Of a DNA stretch of 64,000 nt, positions 60,828 to 64,000 are shown one piece after another. The stretch covers positions 62,001-126,000 of the forward strand of contig OZ251509.1 of the NCBI GenBank assembly GCA_965242855.1, given 5' to 3'. The position numbers were made by a program, and so were the translations under genes. The number at the start of each line of letters is the position of its first letter. Within the stretch, counting starts at the first letter, position 1. Source of the stretch: WTGU01 sp965242855 (GTDB lineage Bacteria; Pseudomonadota; Alphaproteobacteria; UBA828). The notes beneath the pieces were generated by a model that was given only the letters and a program-made list of their open reading frames with translations, did not search any database and had not been told where the DNA came from.

Positions 60828-61973
60828 TCAGATGTTCTTGTACTCGTTCCAGACCTCGGACCACTCCTCGATGGATTGCCGGACCGGGGTCTTGCGGAGC
60901 TGGATCTTCCCTTCCTTGTATTCGTCCATGACGTTCCGCTTATCGAATCGGTGCCGCAGCATCTCGGCCGATTGCGGATCGTTCCGGTTCAGCGCTTCCC
61001 ACCCCTTCCTGTTGGGGATCGAGGCGTTGTAGGACGCCTTGGTGGCCACGCGCCACTGCCCTTCCGGGCCGGTCAGGTATTGAATGAACTTCCTGGCCAA
61101 GTCCTTCTTCTCCGAGCCGGTGCCGACCGAGACCGATTCCGTCCACTGAATGCCGCCCTCCTCCGGGATGATGGTGGTGACGGGCAGGCCGTCCTTCGAG
61201 AGAAGGATCGATATCCATTCGCCGATCCCGGGCATGAGCCACGCTTGGCCGTTGGTCATCGACGAGAACACGTCGGCCATGGCGTAGAAGCCCGAAAGCT
61301 GGGGCTTGAGCGAGAAGGTGGTGTCGCGCAGTTTCGCGAACGCCGCGTCGTCGATGTCGAACGGCGCCTTGTTGCCGTTATAGAGGCTGAGGCAGCCCAT
61401 GGTCGGGAGATACCAGTCGAAATGGCCGAGCTTGCCGGTGACTTTCTCTTCCCACATCACGCCGTAGGTGCCGCACTCCTTCTCGCTGAGCCGCTCGGTG
61501 TTGTAGACGATCCCGAGATAGCCGAAATCGAGCATGACCGAGTAAAGGGCGCCGTCCAGCCAGTGTCCTTCGAGCTTCTGGAATTCGGGCCAGAAATCGT
61601 CGAAGGGGTAGTCCGCCGGATCCAGCTTGTCGATGAACCCCGCGTCCCGCAGCTGCACGATGTATTCGCGGTCGGACAGGATCACGTCGTAGGTGCCGGG
61701 CGGCGACTGGTTGACCAGCGCCAACATCTGCTCGCCGCCGATATACTCCTTGCTGACGATCTTGACGCCGTGCTCCTTCTCGAAGGGCTCGACGATGAAG
61801 GGGTCGGCGTGACCCGGCCAGCTCAGATAGCTCAGCGTCCGCTCCTGGGCGCCTGCGCGCCCCGCGAACGCACCCGCGACCGCCGCCGTGCCGGCGAGCG
61901 CGCCCGCCCCTTTCACGAAACCGCGCCGGGACAGCCGCCAGCCGCGCGGATCGTCGCTCCACGAGTTTCTCAT
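60828..61973 (-). CDS. ABC importer periplasmic binding protein (PotD-like)
   Basis: A 381-aa protein with a twin-arginine signal (LSRRGFVKGAGALAGTAAVAGAF, cleavage near GRAGA). The mature part is a PotD/PotF-type solute-binding fold: LSYLSWPGHADPFIVEPFEKEHG and YDVILSDREYIVQLRDAGFIDKLD. Start set by a strong AAGGAGGAG six bases ahead. Tat export is somewhat unusual for this class but common in alphaproteobacteria. First gene of the four-gene importer. Confidence 0.92.
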   Translation of the reverse strand: MRNSWSDDPRGWRLSRRGFVKGAGALAGTAAVAGAFAGRAGAQERTLSYLSWPGHADPFIVEPFEKEHGVKIVSKEYIGGEQMLALVNQSPPGTYDVILSDREYIVQLRDAGFIDKLDPADYPFDDFWPEFQKLEGHWLDGALYSVMLDFGYLGIVYNTERLSEKECGTYGVMWEEKVTGKLGHFDWYLPTMGCLSLYNGNKAPFDIDDAAFAKLRDTTFSLKPQLSGFYAMADVFSSMTNGQAWLMPGIGEWISILLSKDGLPVTTIIPEEGGIQWTESVSVGTGSEKKDLARKFIQYLTGPEGQWRVATKASYNASIPNRKGWEALNRNDPQSAEMLRHRFDKRNVMDEYKEGKIQLRKTPVRQSIEEWSEVWNEYKNI

Positions 61974-62163
61974 GGCTCTCCTCCTTGCTCTGTCGGTTAT
62001 CGAATCGAAGCGTCCCCGCCACAGGCCGTGCCGGTCAAGAGAGATTTTCACGCGACGGTGCGCGCGCCCATGGCCGGACGGCCCGCCGTCGAACACGGGC
62101 TGGACGGGCGGGCGGCGGCGCGCCCATACTCGGCCAACCCACAGCAGACAGGGGAGCGGGGAG

Positions 62164-63528
62164 ATGGACCTGATCTTGGCGAACGGCAGGATCGTCACCG
62201 CCCATGAAAGCTACGACGCGGACATCGGCATCGAGGGCGGCGTCGTCAAGCAGATCGGCCGCGGCCTGGGGCCGGCCGGGCGCACCGTCGATTGCAGCGG
62301 CAAGCTCCTGTTCCCCGGCGGCGTCGACGTGCATACCCATGTCGAATTCGAGTTGATGGGGCAGCAGACCGCCGACGACTTCCACTCCTCTACCGTGGCC
62401 GCCGCCTGCGGCGGCATCACCACCATCTGCGACTATGCGCTCCCCGACCCGGGTCAGTCGCTTCAGGACTGCCTCGCGCGCTGGAACCGGCGGGGCGAGA
62501 AATCGGTGATCGATTTCGGCTTCCACCCGACCCTGTTCCGGCCCGGCGAGCACACGCTCACGGAGATGAGGGACGCGGTCGCCGACGGCCATACCAGCTT
62601 CAAGATCTTCATGACCGGGCTCGCGCAGTTCGACGAGTACGCGCCGCAGTTCCTGCGCTGCATGGAGGAGGCGGGCAAGCTGGGCGCGATGGTCAACATC
62701 CATTGCGAGGACCAGTGCTGCATCACCTACATGACCCGCAAGCTCGCGGAGGAAGGCAACTCCAACGTCCGCACCTTCCCCGATTCGCGGCCGCCCGTCT
62801 CGGAGGGGTTGGCGGCCCGGCGGGCGCTGTGGATGGCCCATATCGCCGACGTGCCGGCCTATCTCGTCCATCTCTCGTGCCAGGAGGGGCTGGACGCGCT
62901 CAACGACGCCCGCGGACGCGGCCAGACCTGCTACGGCGAGACCCGCCCGATCTACCTCCACCTCTCGCGCGAGCGCTTCGACGAGGCGGTCGACCCCGAG
63001 CGCTTCGTCGGCTGGCCGCCGCTGCGCGAGGCCGACCAGATGGACGTGATCTGGCAGGCGCTGGACAGCGATGTGCTACAGACCCTCGCCACCGATCACG
63101 TCGGCTGGAACATGAAGCAGAAGAAGGCCGGGACGACGGTGGACGAGCTGCTGCCCGGCATGTCGAACCTGGAGACGGTGCTGCCCATGCTCTATTCGGA
63201 AGGCGTGCGCAAGGGCCGGCTTTCGCTCAACCGCTTCGTCGAGGTCAGCGCCACCAACCCGGCCAAGCTCTTCGGCATGTACCCGCGCAAGGGGACGATC
63301 GCGGTCGGCTCGGACGCCGACATCGCGGTGTTCGATCCCGACAAGCCGGTCACGATCCGCCAGCGCGACATGCACTCGAAGCAGGACTGGGAGCTGCACG
63401 AGGGCTTCGCGGTCACCGGCTGGCCCATCATGACAATCTCGCGCGGCGACATCATCGTGGAGAACGGCCGCGTCCATGCCGATCCGGGCCGCGGCAAGCT
63501 GATCAAGCGGCGCACCTACACCTCCTGA
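62164..63528 (+). CDS. Dihydropyrimidinase/hydantoinase-type cyclic amidohydrolase
   Basis: A 454-aa protein. Metal ligands: HTH at residues 57-59 in GGVDVHTHVEF, the carboxylated-lysine site K147 in HTSFKIFMTG, His in VNIHCEDQ and VHLSCQEG, and Asp in LATDHVGWN. It opens cyclic diamides such as dihydrouracil, hydantoins or related rings. Divergent from the Pot-like importer with 190 bp between starts, then followed closely by a polar amino-acid ABC ATPase. Substrate not readable; no beta-ureidopropionase is in view. Confidence 0.9.
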   Translation: MDLILANGRIVTAHESYDADIGIEGGVVKQIGRGLGPAGRTVDCSGKLLFPGGVDVHTHVEFELMGQQTADDFHSSTVAAACGGITTICDYALPDPGQSLQDCLARWNRRGEKSVIDFGFHPTLFRPGEHTLTEMRDAVADGHTSFKIFMTGLAQFDEYAPQFLRCMEEAGKLGAMVNIHCEDQCCITYMTRKLAEEGNSNVRTFPDSRPPVSEGLAARRALWMAHIADVPAYLVHLSCQEGLDALNDARGRGQTCYGETRPIYLHLSRERFDEAVDPERFVGWPPLREADQMDVIWQALDSDVLQTLATDHVGWNMKQKKAGTTVDELLPGMSNLETVLPMLYSEGVRKGRLSLNRFVEVSATNPAKLFGMYPRKGTIAVGSDADIAVFDPDKPVTIRQRDMHSKQDWELHEGFAVTGWPIMTISRGDIIVENGRVHADPGRGKLIKRRTYTS

Positions 63529-63553
63529 GGGCGCCTCCTGCCCGGCGAAGGCC

Positions 63554-64000
63554 ATGCCCGACGAGGCGGAAGCCGGCGTCGCGTTGCGTGTGGAAGACCT
63601 GCACAAGCGCTTCGGTGATCTGGAGGTGTTGAAGGGGGTCTCGCTGGCCGCGCGCGAGCGCGACGTGATCGCCATCCTCGGCTCCAGCGGCTCCGGCAAG
63701 AGCACGCTCCTGCGCTGCATCAACATGCTCGAAACCCCCGATGCCGGGCGGGTCTCCATCCGGGGCGAGACCATCCGCATGACGACCGACCGGCGCGGGG
63801 CGGCGGTGCCGGCGGACCGGCACCAGGTCGACCGCATTCGCGCCCGGCTCGGCATGGTGTTCCAGCGGTTCAACCTGTGGTCGCACATGACCGTCCTGCA
63901 GAACGTCGTGGAGGCGCCGATCCACGTGCTGAAGCTGCCCCGGCGCGCGGCCGTCGAGCGGGCGCGGGCGCTGCTCGACAAGGTGGGGCTCCACGACAAG
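63554..64000 (+). CDS. Polar amino-acid ABC transporter ATP-binding protein, partial (runs off the window)
   Basis: The first 149 residues of a HisP/GlnQ-type ATPase. MPDEAEAGVALRVEDLHKRFG, Walker A ILGSSGSGKSTLLRCINMLE, and the Q-loop GMVFQRFNLWSHMTVLQNV, which is characteristic of histidine/opine/lysine importers. The signature and Walker B lie beyond base 64000. 25 bp after the dihydropyrimidinase-like gene, so the importer probably serves the same pathway. Confidence 0.93.
   Translation, partial: MPDEAEAGVALRVEDLHKRFGDLEVLKGVSLAARERDVIAILGSSGSGKSTLLRCINMLETPDAGRVSIRGETIRMTTDRRGAAVPADRHQVDRIRARLGMVFQRFNLWSHMTVLQNVVEAPIHVLKLPRRAAVERARALLDKVGLHDK

Overview
The window is about 70% G+C, densely packed and read on both strands. 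Its housekeeping content suggests a high-GC alphaproteobacterium, perhaps a Rhodospirillales-like lineage. The signs are argH-lptM-lysA in one run, glnB-glnA, a single-chain plant/alphaproteobacterial-type glutamate-cysteine ligase, an orphan HpnB, and many small operons with ATGA-type overlaps. The lineage is an inference; no rRNA or tRNA gene was seen to confirm it.

Layout. 0-6.3 kb: a zinc-ribbon membrane protein, lysA/lptM/argH (minus), then a secreted trio (YVTN beta-propeller, PDZ-less S41 protease, PCuAC copper chaperone). 6.3-8.9 kb: hbd and etfAB (minus) with a recognisable promoter. 9.1-17.8 kb: a membrane glycosyltransferase locus with two tandem, almost identical TMTC-like GT-C/TPR proteins, a DUF2723 (TMEM260-like) GT-C protein, a GT22-type mannosyltransferase-like protein and a convergent dolichyl-phosphate-mannose-synthase-like GT2 fused to GtrA. 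18-21.7 kb: glnB, glnA, two small membrane proteins, argG. 21.9-27.1 kb: an LLM flavin oxidoreductase, a VOC protein, a PfkB/ribokinase, a truncated class III aminotransferase beside an APH-type phosphotransferase, and a FIST protein. 27.2-37.1 kb: amidase, methyltransferase, nnrDE, ammonium transporter, STAS protein, ubiA, rsmE, gshA, aminotransferase.

37.1-50.4 kb is one long minus-strand run. Read in transcription order it holds creatininase, an arginase-family hydrolase, a nucleoside deaminase, recQ, an RDD protein, a class IV aminotransferase, a PxpC-like protein, a small biotin carrier, dadA, hpnB, an HcnABC/opine-oxidase-like trio and an LLM oxidoreductase. 50.4-56.4 kb is accessory: three GT-A glycosyltransferases, one of them broken at an 11-G tract, a decayed IS5-family transposase with an inverted-repeat pair, a lower-GC gene split by a one-base insertion in a 24-bp tandem repeat, and a fourth glycosyltransferase. 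56.4-64 kb is nitrogen-compound uptake and hydrolysis: an ATZ/TRZ-type amidohydrolase, a Pot-like ABC importer, a dihydropyrimidinase-type hydrolase and the start of a polar amino-acid ABC ATPase cut by the window edge.

The most distinctive content is the 9-18 kb GT-C locus, which puts bacterial relatives of eukaryotic TMTC, TMEM260, PIG-B/ALG9 and DPM1 side by side, and the accessory glycan region with its possible phase-variable switch. No CRISPR array, tRNA or rRNA was seen.
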